NCBI GenBank assembly: GCA_900169235.1
Contig: FWCC01000459.1
Span: 1-38,456 of the forward strand
Reading direction: 5' to 3'
DNA: 38,456 bases
Source of the DNA: Zarea fungicola
Taxonomy: Eukaryota; Ascomycota; Sordariomycetes; Hypocreales; Cordycipitaceae
The stretch's first letter is position 1. Each line of letters starts with the position of its first letter. This document shows positions 8,246-18,203 of this stretch, piece by piece. Under the pieces are notes generated by a model, which was given only the letters and a program-made list of their open reading frames with translations, was not told the origin of the DNA and searched no databases. A program made the position numbers and the translations under genes.

Positions 8246-10525
8246 ATGGCTTCAATTGTGAGAAAGTTTCCTGGCTTGGGCACAGTAACCACAACGGTAA
8301 CGTACTGCGACGAAACTGTTGCGCAGTTTCGTGGTATTCTGTATGCGGCTGTCCAGCGAAGATTTCAGCAGCCCAAAATCTATGACGCGTGGGAAAGTGG
8401 CAACTTTGAAGCCAGCAAGTTCGGGTCAGTTATAATTTTTTTTTCAAAACCAATGTTTGAAATATGACAAATATGCAGTCCAACATGCCCATGCCCTCCG
8501 TCGCCATTCAACTTGGTCGGAGCAAGTTTGGATGTGGCCGAAGCCGATGTGACGGCACCTGCAGATGAGTTCAAGTCAGGGTTGGACATCTTACGAACGT
8601 TCGATCGAATCGCTCGATTCATTCGATGCCAAGTCTTGTGAATATCAAATTGAATAGGGGGTCTATTTGATTTGATTTGAATCATATAAGGTGGCCGTAT
8701 TTGATCAAGTCAATCAAGTTAATGTAAAAGGGCTGTGATTGGCTGTATCCTAAAATGCCCTACTTATAGGGTCCGTCGCATATATCATATATACGCGTTA
8801 GGTACGCACTTTATAGTAATAAGGTATAGGGTAGCTTATTTAATTAATTAATTTAATTTGAATAGAATAGGGTAGTGTTCGATTCGATTTGAATCGAATC
8901 ACTAGTCCATTTGCATGATTCGATTCAAATGTGGGTTTCATTCGCATGATTCGCAAGATGTCCGAGCCTGGTTCAAGTGCTTGAATTTGAATATCACATT
9001 CAGCAAAGGAACGAAGCTGCTCCCTGTCGCGGTTTACTTTCACGGGTAAGGAGCTCTAGTGTTCCGACCTTTCTCAATGCTGACAATTGTAGTGGTTCAA
9101 ACTGTGTTTCCCCAGGTAGCGCAGCTGGCTACAATGCCGGGGGTCTTGTGGGACTATCCATCCGGCACGGCAATCCACTCATTGTAGTTACAATCAAGTA
9201 GGTACTTACTGTATCTCTTCCTCGAAAAAGCAGACACTCATCTGGGTTTCCACAAAGTTATCGCCTAGGAGCGTTCGGTTTCATGGCGTCCGAAGACATC
9301 AAGGCAGACAACGAGGCAAATGGTTTCCATGGCGTGGGAAACTACGGCATATATGACCAGTATACGGCGTTGAAATGGATCAAGCTGTATATCACGGGAT
9401 TTGGAGGCAACTGTGAGCAGATTACAGCCTGCGGCGAAAGTGCAGGAGCTAGTAAGTTACTCCGTGCTTACCATTTGACAAGGAACTTATATATTAACCC
9501 CGAACTAGGTGATTTGCACATTTTGATGATGTCGCCGTTGCTCAGAAACGAGGCTCTCTTTAACCAAGCTGTTGTTCTGTCGGGCAATGCTGTCATGGGA
9601 ACGAGAGAGCTCGAGCTCCAGCAGCATATCTACGAGAAGTTTCTGGAGAAATTGCAGATCTCATTCGACTTACCACCAGAAGAAAGACTGAAAATGCTTC
9701 GGGCCACCCCGCCGAAGGACGTCATATCGGCATACGATTGCTTGGGCAGCCCAATGCCAAACAGGCAAGCAACTGTCGACGGTGTCGTTCTCGAAAGACT
9801 GCCTACGTGCAAACGCTTGGCTGAAACAGTTTACGCTACTTCTATCAATCGAGTCCTGGTGGGGGATTGTGAACAAGAAGTTCGACATGCAACCTTTCCT
9901 GTTTCAGTGCAAGGCTAATATTTGATTAGGGTATTTTCTAGGCTGGACGGATCAAACAGGAGCAATGGACTGAGCCCGAAGTCATTGAAGCTGTGCTGCG
10001 GAAACATTTTGAGTGTGCTGAAGTTGAGGATGTTGCTCGAGCGTACAGTCTCAACGGCAGAGAGTTAGCACAACCACTTGCCCCAGGCTGATCAAATTGT
10101 GCAGCGAGGCGGAGTTCCAGCAACCTCTGTTTGAGTTACTATGCAATTGGAAAAGAGAGGAGGCATTCTACTATCACATGCGCTTCGTTAACCACTTTGA
10201 AGGTCTATTTAAAGGCTCTGCCCATCACGGGGTAGACCTCTTCTTCTTCTTCCAGACATATAACCACCTCTTGTCGCCGGAGTATACAGTCGTGGCCGAG
10301 GAGATGGGCAAGCATTTCATTGGCTTCTTTTCTGGACTCTCACTATGGAGCTCTTACGGCAAAACCAAGAGTTTCATGGCTTACGGCCTCGAGTCTGTGG
10401 CCTTGATTGAGAAACAGAAGGACGACTTTGGGCAACATCAGGACTTCGTCGGAAACAAGGGCTGGCAAGACAAACTCATACTGGCAAGTCATAACATTAG
10501 GAATAAGATTATGTACAAGAAATAG
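8246..10525 (+). pseudogene. Type-B carboxylesterase/lipase, disrupted by a hAT insertion and a frameshift
   Basis: Alpha/beta hydrolase of the carboxylesterase type-B family, which hydrolyses esters. Recognisable blocks in order: the N-terminal FRGI motif (8246-8424), a second exon from 8479 that is interrupted at 8577-8970 and resumes with CLNLNITF, the oxyanion-hole HGG at the 9046-9092 intron, NYRLGAFGF after the 9198-9257 intron, the nucleophile motif GESAGAS at the 9452-9508 intron, and the catalytic-His region AHHGVDLFFFF in the last block. One more intron is likely at 9880-9941, with an atypical GTTCGA donor. After it the frame stops at 10089-10091 and the family similarity continues in another frame from about 10085 to 10525, so there is a second, independent lesion. 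All catalytic blocks are otherwise readable, so the decay is recent. Confidence 0.85.
8577..8970. mobile_element. Non-autonomous hAT-type element (MITE), 394 bp
   Basis: Flanked by an 8-bp direct duplication GTTCAAGT (8569-8576 and 8971-8978). The ends are imperfect terminal inverted repeats of about 21 bp: the left end starts CAGGGTTGGACATCTTACGA and the right end, read inward, starts CAGGCTCGGACATCTTGCGA. An 8-bp target duplication and CAGG-type ends are hallmarks of the hAT superfamily. There is no open frame long enough for a transposase, and the inside is AT-rich with short GATTCGA-type internal repeats. Removing the element and one duplication restores the esterase frame exactly, which confirms both borders. 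Confidence 0.9.
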
Positions 10526-11653
10526 CATATCACAAGTCATAGATTATATCAATGGGGTACAATACTTTGCTTTTCTACACCAGACGGTTATCAAATCAAT
10601 ATAGTTTAGAATATAGTGACGGCGGTGAAGTATATACATCCCCTATAGTGCGTTGTGTCCGCTTCGGTGTTGATCCAACTTCCAGACTTATACGGCGTAC
10701 ATCTTGAAGTCGGACAAAAGCTTGTGGTTTTTTGGATGGATATCTACTTCCAGTCTTACTGGATTATTCAAATCCAATGTGTTTGGGCAAGGGGCCAGTT
10801 TTGTTTTCGTTGTGTTTCTTAGGGCTAGGAACTACTCTCTTCCAGTTTCTTCAGAGCCAGTCCTCCGAGCATCGCAGTCGCCTGTCCTGGTTGACCTTTG
10901 GACGGTTCAGAAAGATCTCTTTAACTCGGACAACTGTCCCCCCCCCCGACTATAGCTTCGAGTGATCTCATTGAAGTAATTGGACTTTCATCTCGACGCG
11001 AACCAGTGTGTAGAAATCCATTACCACATCATTACCTGCAACTACTGCACCTGTCTTCAACCATTGGAACGAGTGCAGGTCAGTGAGTATCAGTGAAACC
11101 TAGCGCCTGAGATCAAATCTGGTTACTTTCTGCTAATTAGGACAAACGCTCCAACGCACTACTTTTACCAGGCACAAGCTTTAAAAGAAATGCAGACAAC
11201 TATGTCTAACTAGATCCCTAAGCGAGCACTATATTATCTGAAATAAGCACTATAAATTAGAGGAAATTGATAAAAACAGCTTATCATGGTTCATATTTTA
11301 TTCTGTACCCCCCTTTTCCATTTTTAAACCTGATTTGAGTACTCACTTGTATACATCATGTTAAATCAGTGCTAGATTCCCGCTGAGATCCTAGATGTTC
11401 GCTAAGAATGTGTGTTTTGTCGGCGTAACTGTTATATTGTGCACTTTTTAGGTTGTATAGTATCGAATAACATACAAAGCCAAACCATACAATTCCCTTC
11501 CCTCTTGACTTGCGCACTCCCGTATACGTAGCAGGCTTCCGTCGGTCAATGTGTTGACCAACGGTGGCTTGCATGTGAAGATTCCAAGCCTTGGTCGGTT
11601 ACTCAATTCTTCTGCCGCAACAACAGCTAACAAGCATAATTCCTCTATTCCCT
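10526..11653. other. Intergenic, no gene seen
   Basis: About 1.1 kb after the esterase remnant. It contains a run of ten C residues (10938-10947). Overlapping plus-strand frames at 10704-10965 are short, lack a start context and end in the C run; I do not accept them. Confidence 0.5.
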
Positions 11654-12007
11654 TTAACAACCATACCATAACTGGATTCCAAGGGCTCTATTATCAATAT
11701 CCACATTCGTGCATCCCAAGGTTTGTAAATTACCAATCTTGGCATGCTGTCGTGCACCGCCACAACCCAACCCAGCATTCAGGTCCGCAGTCGGATATCT
11801 AGGATCCCACCTGCTGTCTTTCTTCAGACCAACGGACTCGATACGTTGGTTCATGATGTGGCATGTATTGTAGCAACCGAAATTATCAGCTGTATAGACA
11901 GGATCACAGCTGCAGTCGCGGCACGGATAGGCGAGGAAGTGATAATTGTACCCATGGCATACACTGACAACCAAGCTGAGAGGTGGTAACGCTTTGCCGA
12001 TGAACAT
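11654..12007 (-). CDS. Candidate small secreted cysteine-rich protein (117 aa)
   Basis: A single open frame from ATG at 12007. The first 18 or so residues are hydrophobic and signal-like (MFIGKALPPLSLVVSV). Eight further cysteines follow at 29, 32, 34, 45, 49, 82, 99 and 117, including a CRDCSC cluster, and the last residue is Cys, a pattern common in exported disulfide-rich fungal proteins. There is no recognised domain. A short unseen intron is possible near the signal peptide. The family is unknown to me and the call rests on size, signal and Cys spacing. Confidence 0.5.
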   Translation of the reverse strand: MFIGKALPPLSLVVSVCHGYNYHFLAYPCRDCSCDPVYTADNFGCYNTCHIMNQRIESVGLKKDSRWDPRYPTADLNAGLGCGGARQHAKIGNLQTLGCTNVDIDNRALGIQLWYGC

Positions 12008-12134
12008 TGTGAGTGATGAACAGTGTGGTGAATGATTTTGGCATGTACGACTCGAATCCTGATGTAACGGTTGAGAGTGTAGAGAGTACTGGTTAACCGA
12101 GTGATTTAGTATCGGATCGAGACTGGATAAATAC

Positions 12135-12150
12135 TCATATATATATAAAG
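12135..12150 (-). promoter_or_regulatory. TATA-like stretch upstream of the 11654-12007 gene
   Basis: An alternating TA run (read CTTTATATATATATGAG on the minus strand) lies about 130-140 nt upstream of the ATG at 12007. Position fits a core promoter, but such runs are common in this AT-rich region. Confidence 0.3.
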
Positions 12151-13899
12151 TTAAGTTAAAGCTCGCTAGAAGCTAGGAATAAATAGGTACATATAAGAAA
12201 AAAACGATCCTTTGCTTTAGCAGTCCAGACACTCAGAAGGCTCGTGAATATCACCATTCTCACTTTTAGTACATGCAGCAGGAGGTAGAAAAATGCTTGA
12301 CAATTCTTCTATCGAGCTCTAGAGGCGGCATACACTACTTATAAGCTTACGCCGCCGGAAGATACGGCGTGCCAGATATAACATGAATGACAAAGACAGA
12401 TAATAAAGACAAATCATAAAGACAAATTATGGATTTATGTTTCCCCTCCTTAGGACGATGAGGGGCTCTAATAAGGCGAGCGCAGCACAGGACCAACAGG
12501 GGTGGCCTCGCAGATTACTAATAAGATCATGGAATGGGAGAAACATACGCGCTGACAGTAGCTGTATACTAACCGGCTCAGCCCCCATGTATCAATTTTG
12601 AGTTAGCAATGCAGCTGCCTATGATCCAAGTAATCCGGGCGTCCTTCTAGGGCGAGCTGTTATTTGATCCACATAATTCTGAGCATTTGCCTCGGTCAGG
12701 GCAAATGCCCAGTGTAAAGAGCCGCACATGTGGTACAAGAAGATGTGAAATGGCTGTCGGAAGAAATTTGTCCGCCGTGGGCCAAGAGTCATGCGCACAA
12801 TACTCTTGGTGAGCCTCTATTAGAGGGAGGAGTTACTATTAACAATCTATGAGACTACTAAGTGCCAGAAGGCTAGTTAATTAAAATAGCCAATGATCTG
12901 ATTTGCAATGTGCTGTTCTCATAAGCTATGTGTTCACCCCCTCATCATTTTAGGGGTGGTTCCTGGTTGTCGTGCTCTTTTAGTGGCTTTGCTTGCTGGA
13001 TGGATCCTGGATACTTGTCCTCCATTTTTTCGATAAAAACAAAAAGCGGTTAGGTAGTACTAGAACGACGCGGTGCTTCGTAGCCTCTAAACGTAATACG
13101 ACTATAAAATGGGGGTTACTAGAAGACGGGATTTAGTACCCATTATCTCGCTCAAGCCTTCATACAACTGGAAAGAGGGTTTAATAATCAACATAGAATA
13201 TTCTATTCTATGAAGAAGAACATGCCCCTCTTTCCGGCCGCTTTGCCGAGTGGATGATGCCGATAACGTACCTCTAGTCTTACTCTCACATATGCCCACT
13301 CTGCTAGTAAAGGGCTAGAGGAAGTTGTCAGAATAATCCCATGCCTTAGGATTAACGTAGACCAAAAGTACAGTTAGGATACTTCAGGTGGCGCTAAGTC
13401 GGGGATCCATCCTCTATATCTAAGATTTTTCGTCAGCGATGTGGCTAACCATAGGCTGCGCGGTATAGAGGAGCACCTCCAGATTGGCCGCCAACAGACT
13501 CGTGATACTTTTAATTGCCCCCCATATCTCCGGCATGATCTCGGGTAATAAAAGACCCATGATGACTTGCCTTACTCTACATTTCTATCCGGCAATACAT
13601 AGGAGCTTAAGAAATACTTATCTGCAACCATAGCTTGCAAGGCCAATGGGGGGGGGGGGGGGGGGGGGGAGGCGGTAAGGGGGGTTCTCTCGGTAAAGGA
13701 TATGGAGGAATTATAAGTCATCAAGGATATAACTGCCGCTGATATGAGCCTACAGTTTGATAATAAAGGGGAACCCAATCGCATACCGTTCTTAGCCCTA
13801 ACAGCCCATCTACTCATCTCAACAACTATTGCGCCTATCCAACATCTACCTATCTATTCGTGCCCTTATTTGCCTCACCCTTGCCTCTACACATCCACC
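12151..13899. other. Long gene-poor stretch with short repeats
   Basis: No supported gene in about 1.7 kb. A short repeated word (ataaagacaaat and variants) occurs around 12400-12430. A homopolymer of 22 G lies at 13648-13669. The 65-codon frame at 13102-13299 (-) has no identifying features. The promoter of the gene at 13900 must be at the right end. Confidence 0.45.
13648..13669. repeat. G22 homopolymer
   Basis: Twenty-two consecutive G on the plus strand, followed by a further G-rich stretch (aggcggtaagggggg). It lies about 230 bp upstream of the secreted-protein ATG at 13900. Length is likely unreliable in any assembly. Confidence 0.9.
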
Positions 13900-14391
13900 A
13901 TGCGTGTTCAGAACATGATCTCCGGGGCCTTCAGCCTTGCCTCGCTCTCCATCTCACAGGCCGCTGCGCTCCCCGCCGCTGGCAAAGAGCCGGTAAACCT
14001 TGTCGCCAGGGAAATCCCCGCGGTCGAATCGTTCCTCTGCATCACCGTAGGGACAAAAAAGTGCGGTCTCTATGTTTCCTACACCAATGGTGTAAAGACT
14101 GAGAATGTTCAGACGGAGTCAGGTGGCTTAGGAGGCTGCACTGTTGATCTCTACCGAAGGCATACCAACCGCGATGGCTTCTGGGCCAATGTGAATATTG
14201 CCCATAAGGCCGGCCTGAACATTGGCTACAGCCCAACCGGTCGGACGCTTTCCCTCGGCGCCGCAACTGCTACGGTGAACAATCCAGGCGCTCTCTCTTT
14301 GGCATGCCAAAACATCTTTGGCTTTACCAGTATCGACCAGTCGCAGAGCGGTTGGAACTACTGGGCTGGTTTTAACCCCCAGCTGTACTAA
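13900..14391 (+). CDS. Secreted protein of unknown family (163 aa, four cysteines)
   Basis: I choose the ATG at 13900 because it follows a favourable ccacc context and opens a typical signal peptide (MRVQNMISGAFSLASLSISQ, then AAALPAA). The in-frame ATG at 13744 would add a 52-residue extension that hides the signal. A short pro-segment ends in LVAR (residues 34-37), a possible Kex2-like processing site. The mature region has four cysteines (47, 55, 80, 136), is rich in Gly, Thr, Asn and Tyr, and probably forms a beta-rich fold with two disulfides. There is no intron and no recognised domain. Role unknown; export is well supported. GC content is higher than in the surrounding DNA, as expected for a real gene here. 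Confidence 0.75.
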   Translation: MRVQNMISGAFSLASLSISQAAALPAAGKEPVNLVAREIPAVESFLCITVGTKKCGLYVSYTNGVKTENVQTESGGLGGCTVDLYRRHTNRDGFWANVNIAHKAGLNIGYSPTGRTLSLGAATATVNNPGALSLACQNIFGFTSIDQSQSGWNYWAGFNPQLY

Positions 14392-15815
14392 GCTGAGGGA
14401 AGGAGGAGTTATGCGTAGAATCCTGGCTCCTTCTGCGACAATCGGGGGAATCCAGTATAGCAAAATGGTTCCTGTTTAGCTGGGAATATTTGCTACAACA
14501 GAGCTTCTCAGTTAGCTATATTAGCTGTTATTCGAGTCTATCTTCTCGTGGGAATATACCACTGTATGGGGTCTCTATATGTACATACCTCGCGAATTCC
14601 TCCCACTGTGACTTATAAAGTCTATGCCCTAAGCTGCTAAACAACTAGACTGACATTTTACCTTTAAACCTAACACTTGACGGCAAGAATAGTGCAGAAC
14701 AGATACAGCCCTCGTTACTAAGGCTTCGTTTGAGCCTGGCAAAAGAGTATGGACTCATGGAGCACTTGGGTGGTCTGATCAACTCTTTTGACGCCACTCA
14801 TAAGGCCCAATTTATGTCAGGGGGGTTAGATTCTACTAGAGAAATAGACGATATCTAATGCCTACGTCGTTGAGCTAGGTCCCCATGATGAAAATGGTAG
14901 TATTTATCAAAAAATGCATAGATGATATACTACAGCGAGCTTCACAATTTAACCACAATGTATCCAAATAATGTAGTGTCCAATAGACGCGGCTATAATG
15001 CCTTCGACGACCTAGCACCGCTATAATGATCGACGCAAGCGCCACAGCTTTGTAGTCAATACAGGCATCGGTTCTATCCAGCAACTTGCAGCTAGTATTG
15101 GCATCTAATCTATCCAGAAGCTTCTAGTCGATACAAGTATCAAATCTTTCCACAGACATTGCCGCCTCATTGAGAATATTTTTCAGACGGTGAGCGTCCT
15201 GGAAGCTTCATGAAGTAGCCATGAATCATGGGCTGGAGACTAACATTGTAGTCTCAGTGTTCGAGCTAGGGGACTTTGTGAGAGAGCTTCAAGTCTCACA
15301 TTAAGCGTCTAAAAAATAAGAATCGAACATGATGGTGAGTGAATTGGCAAAGATGCTGGTGAGCTTATGCTTGCTGCTAAAAGGAGAGCGAGCTGTGGAA
15401 CCGCGACGTGGTCTACGATGCAAGCGAGTCTTGCAATAGCGTGGTGGCTAATAAATTGAAGAGTGAATCGACTGTAGGTGCGAAAAGCTTGAGGAATTCA
15501 AAGATGAGCGGGAAGACTGGTTTCACAGACAAACCACTTCAACGGCGTCCGAGTCACGCAATTAGCCAGAGCTTTAAACCAGCTCAATTCTCTTCATAAA
15601 CAGATTACATTATATTTACAATAATATGCAACCGTAAAAACTTCGTTGAGGAAGACGAATCGCAGTTGGTAAACATGCACACCAGAGCTGCCACAATTGC
15701 ACTACTTTCCACCAAGGCATGTATCATTTCTACCCCCAGAATATATAGTCCTTTTGGGATTCAGCCAGCTTTTCACGTGGCAAAAACTACAACTCTGTCT
15801 TCCCTGGGCCTAGGC
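14392..15815. other. Gene-poor stretch with a degenerate coding-like repeat
   Basis: Apart from the 36-bp repeats at 15050-15157 I see no gene in about 1.4 kb. Frames at 15408-15599 (+) and 14875-15084 (-) are short. The minus strand from about 15600 to 14900 has coding-like pieces split by stops, so it may be an old, mutated gene. Confidence 0.4.
15050..15157 (-). repeat. Three tandem 36-bp units, coding-like on the minus strand
   Basis: Units are 15050-15085, 15086-15121 and 15122-15157. They share a 36-bp period, a multiple of three. Read on the minus strand they give 12-residue units of the type LLDRxDAxxxxK, for example LLDRLDANTSCK and LLDRTDACIDYK, with a TAG inside the first-read unit. 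This suggests the remnant of a repeat-containing protein gene rather than simple satellite DNA. Divergence between units is high. Confidence 0.6.
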
Positions 15816-16711
15816 CTACTCAATTTGACTTTTCTCAATTTTAACAGCACCAACGGCCCTGTCCTTTGCTTTCCCTCTTTCTTGTCTTACCATCATGCAT
15901 GTACCCCCTGAACAAATAAGCATGAACCCAAATGCTGCCCATGTAAGGGCCTCAAATTTAATCGCCTTTGATATTACAAATGGTTTGACCGGGTAAGGAT
16001 ATCCCCGGGTAGGGGCGACGTTGTCTGGTGTCTTGTTGTCGTATATTAGCTTGGTAATTAATGATGAGGACAAAAGTAGAAGTAATGAGGCAAGCTGTAT
16101 CTCTAGTTAGCTGAATTTCTTCGCGCAGAAGTGATCAGTCACCTACAGATGCAAATATGACGGCTGCCCTGCGATACTGCTGCCCTTCTGTGAACCGGCA
16201 GGCAGCTACAGAAGCTAAACAGATGACTGACGCCACAATTCCCGAAAGCAAAAGTGCAACTGGCGCTAAGGTAGATATCGAAATCGATGACGACAGACTC
16301 ATGGCCGCGATAGCTGCATCGCTGATGTTGTCATTGCCCAAAACTCCAGAGTCCAAGCGAAAGGAGTAGCCAGCCGGCATTCTACGACATGAGACATGTT
16401 GCGAAGCCGACTTGTAGTCTGATGGTCCAAGATTCACAGTGTATCCTCGGCAGACTGAAAGATAGTGAATTCCATACCAGTAATACTCAAATCCAGGGAA
16501 TTTTGGAAATCCTGACGGCGCAGCGCCAACTACGCTGTACTAGCAAAATGGTCAGCAGAGAGAGATGGCCTTTGGGCCGGCATCGGTGGGCTACCTTGAG
16601 TATTGCAGCGTCCTCTATCGCGTCTGGGTTATGTCCAGCAAACAGGGTAATAAAGGAGCAAACTAGGCCTGCGATGCAGGCAGAGCCTGATATAGCCGCC
16701 CCCCATCTCAT
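15816..16711 (-). CDS. SUR7/PalI-like four-pass membrane protein (262 aa, three exons)
   Basis: Exons are 16595-16711, 16147-16539 and 15816-16094. The introns (55 and 52 nt) have GTAGCC and GTAGGT donors, and all joins are phase 0, giving 262 residues. Membrane segment 1 is at about residues 4-26. An extracellular loop of about 90 residues follows, with a WYGIHYLSVCRGY stretch and a second Cys before an aromatic motif, the arrangement seen in SUR7/PalI family proteins of the fungal cell cortex. Segment 2 lies around ISTLAPVALLLSGIVASVIC. Segment 3 is created by the exon 2/3 junction, and segment 4 is FEALTWAAFGFMLICSGG. The short charged tail is cytoplasmic. SUR7 members act in eisosomes and cell-wall integrity and PalI in pH sensing; which applies here is unknown. 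Confidence 0.7.
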
Positions 16712-17543
16712 GTTACTGCGGGTTAAGTTGACTAGGCAGCGCCTAGGTCTGCAGTTTCCGTGAAGGAGAAGCGTAACTAGCCAGCGAAGTGTGACAAGTT
16801 GCGAAGGCCAAAGTGTCCAAGAAAGTTCAGAACATAAAGAAATTGGCAACGGTTTTATATTTTAAGTTTTCAGGGGAATTCGTATTAATGGCCATTTTAT
16901 CCGTTGTCGAGGTTATGCCACTGGCGGAAAAACTAATATAGGGTGGGAGTTCGTGGCTTGATGATTAATCGTTGAAAGTTGGTTTAAATTAATACGAGAT
17001 GAACTGGCCTCGTAATACCTGCGCAGCCATAAAAGTTACCTAGGGCTAGATCGTAGGTAGCGGCTATATATCCAATAGGATTCTGGGTGCTATACTTTCC
17101 TCCATTCTGTTACATGGGGCGACCATTGCATTGCATCGTAACCGTGCGCATGTTATTTTTTTTAGAAGCCGAAGAGCTGAATAACATGGTTCTAGCCCCA
17201 CGGAGCAACGAATCAACGAGATGAAGTTCCAGATTTCTTCGCCGTAGTCCACTCAGGAAGAGCTCTACCAGAGTTTACAACGAGTCTTCACGACGACGAA
17301 GTGGGGTGTTGCCAACGCAGCTTGTAACTAGAGGCTGATTTGAACTCAGCGACAGCTGGGGGATTCTGAATCCTGAAGCCACCACTGATACGGATCTCTG
17401 CAGTCGCAGTATAAGCTTAAAATATTGTCATTATCCTATTATTCGCCAAATTTAAAAGAATTCCTCTATATTTTCGTGTAAATAGAAATCTACTAGAGCA
17501 CCAATAAGAGACTAGTTACCTGAGTGCAATAAACAGCTGAAAG
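16712..17543. other. Intergenic, no gene seen
   Basis: Lies between the SUR7-like ATG and the 3' end of the GST gene, both minus strand. It should include the SUR7-like promoter. I found no tRNA-like cloverleaf or supported frame; the frame at 17064-17252 (-) is short and featureless. Confidence 0.5.
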
Positions 17544-18203
17544 CTATTGCAGAGCTTTTCCCAGTGCACTAATTTTGTCCTGATGTGCGGCAGCTATCGC
17601 GGCCTCGTCTTCGACTGTCTTAATTACCGCAGCGCGTTTGTCAACACGGGCCCTCCAAGCCTTGAGATTCTCGAGGTGATCAATATTCACACCCGAGCGG
17701 CTGTTCCAGAGCGTAGCCCACGTATATGCATCGGGGACTGTGAGACGATCACCGCACAGATACGGTCGGCCATCTGCAAGTTGGTCATCAAGACGCTTGT
17801 ACGCCACAAGCAACTTGTTGGTGTAATAGTTGACACCGTCATCCGTCATGAGCTTGCGCATTAGAGGGATGTGCTTTTGCGCTATTTCGGTCGCAATAAA
17901 CACGAGAAGCTGGTCTGCTTTGACACGCTCCGAAGTCCCGTGTGGCGGCATTAGGCCAACTTCGGGCTGTAAGTCGGCAAGGTACGACGCGATAACGATG
18001 GTCTCGGAAATTTTATCGTCATCGTCATTTTCTAGTTCAAGGACCGGGACATAGCGGAGAGAGTGGACCGCAGAAAAATCTTGGCCGCTGGAAGTACTGC
18101 CGCCCTTGACGTCGACGTGGATGAGTTGGTGCTCAATGCCTAGTTCATTGGCAATAAGCTGCACAGCACGGGAGCAGGTATCGTACGCAATGTAGAGCTT
18201 CAT
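17544..18203 (-). CDS. Beta-class-like glutathione S-transferase (219 aa)
   Basis: Conjugates or reduces small electrophiles using glutathione; cytosolic. The N-terminal thioredoxin fold starts MKLYIAYDTCSRAV, with Cys10 where beta-class enzymes keep their glutathione-linked cysteine. It continues with the cis-proline loop (RYVPVLEL) and the gamma-glutamyl-binding E-T pair before IASYLADL. The C-terminal helical domain has the LTVPDAY capping motif and a CxW-free hydrophobic core. Length is that of the family. There is no intron, unlike most neighbours. The closest architecture is the beta class, best known from bacteria, so horizontal origin is a reasonable hypothesis. The gene is divergent from the Zn2Cys6 factor at 18913. 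Confidence 0.85.
   Translation of the reverse strand: MKLYIAYDTCSRAVQLIANELGIEHQLIHVDVKGGSTSSGQDFSAVHSLRYVPVLELENDDDDKISETIVIASYLADLQPEVGLMPPHGTSERVKADQLLVFIATEIAQKHIPLMRKLMTDDGVNYYTNKLLVAYKRLDDQLADGRPYLCGDRLTVPDAYTWATLWNSRSGVNIDHLENLKAWRARVDKRAAVIKTVEDEAAIAAAHQDKISALGKALQ

Noticed and set aside
8640..8680. Tttgattt repeats in the MITE as a sign that it derives from the LINE tail
   Set aside because: The element has hAT ends and target duplication; the shared pentamer is short and AT-rich, so chance is enough.
13744..13899. N-terminal extension of the secreted protein at 13900
   Set aside because: It would bury the signal peptide, and the ATG at 13900 has a better context.
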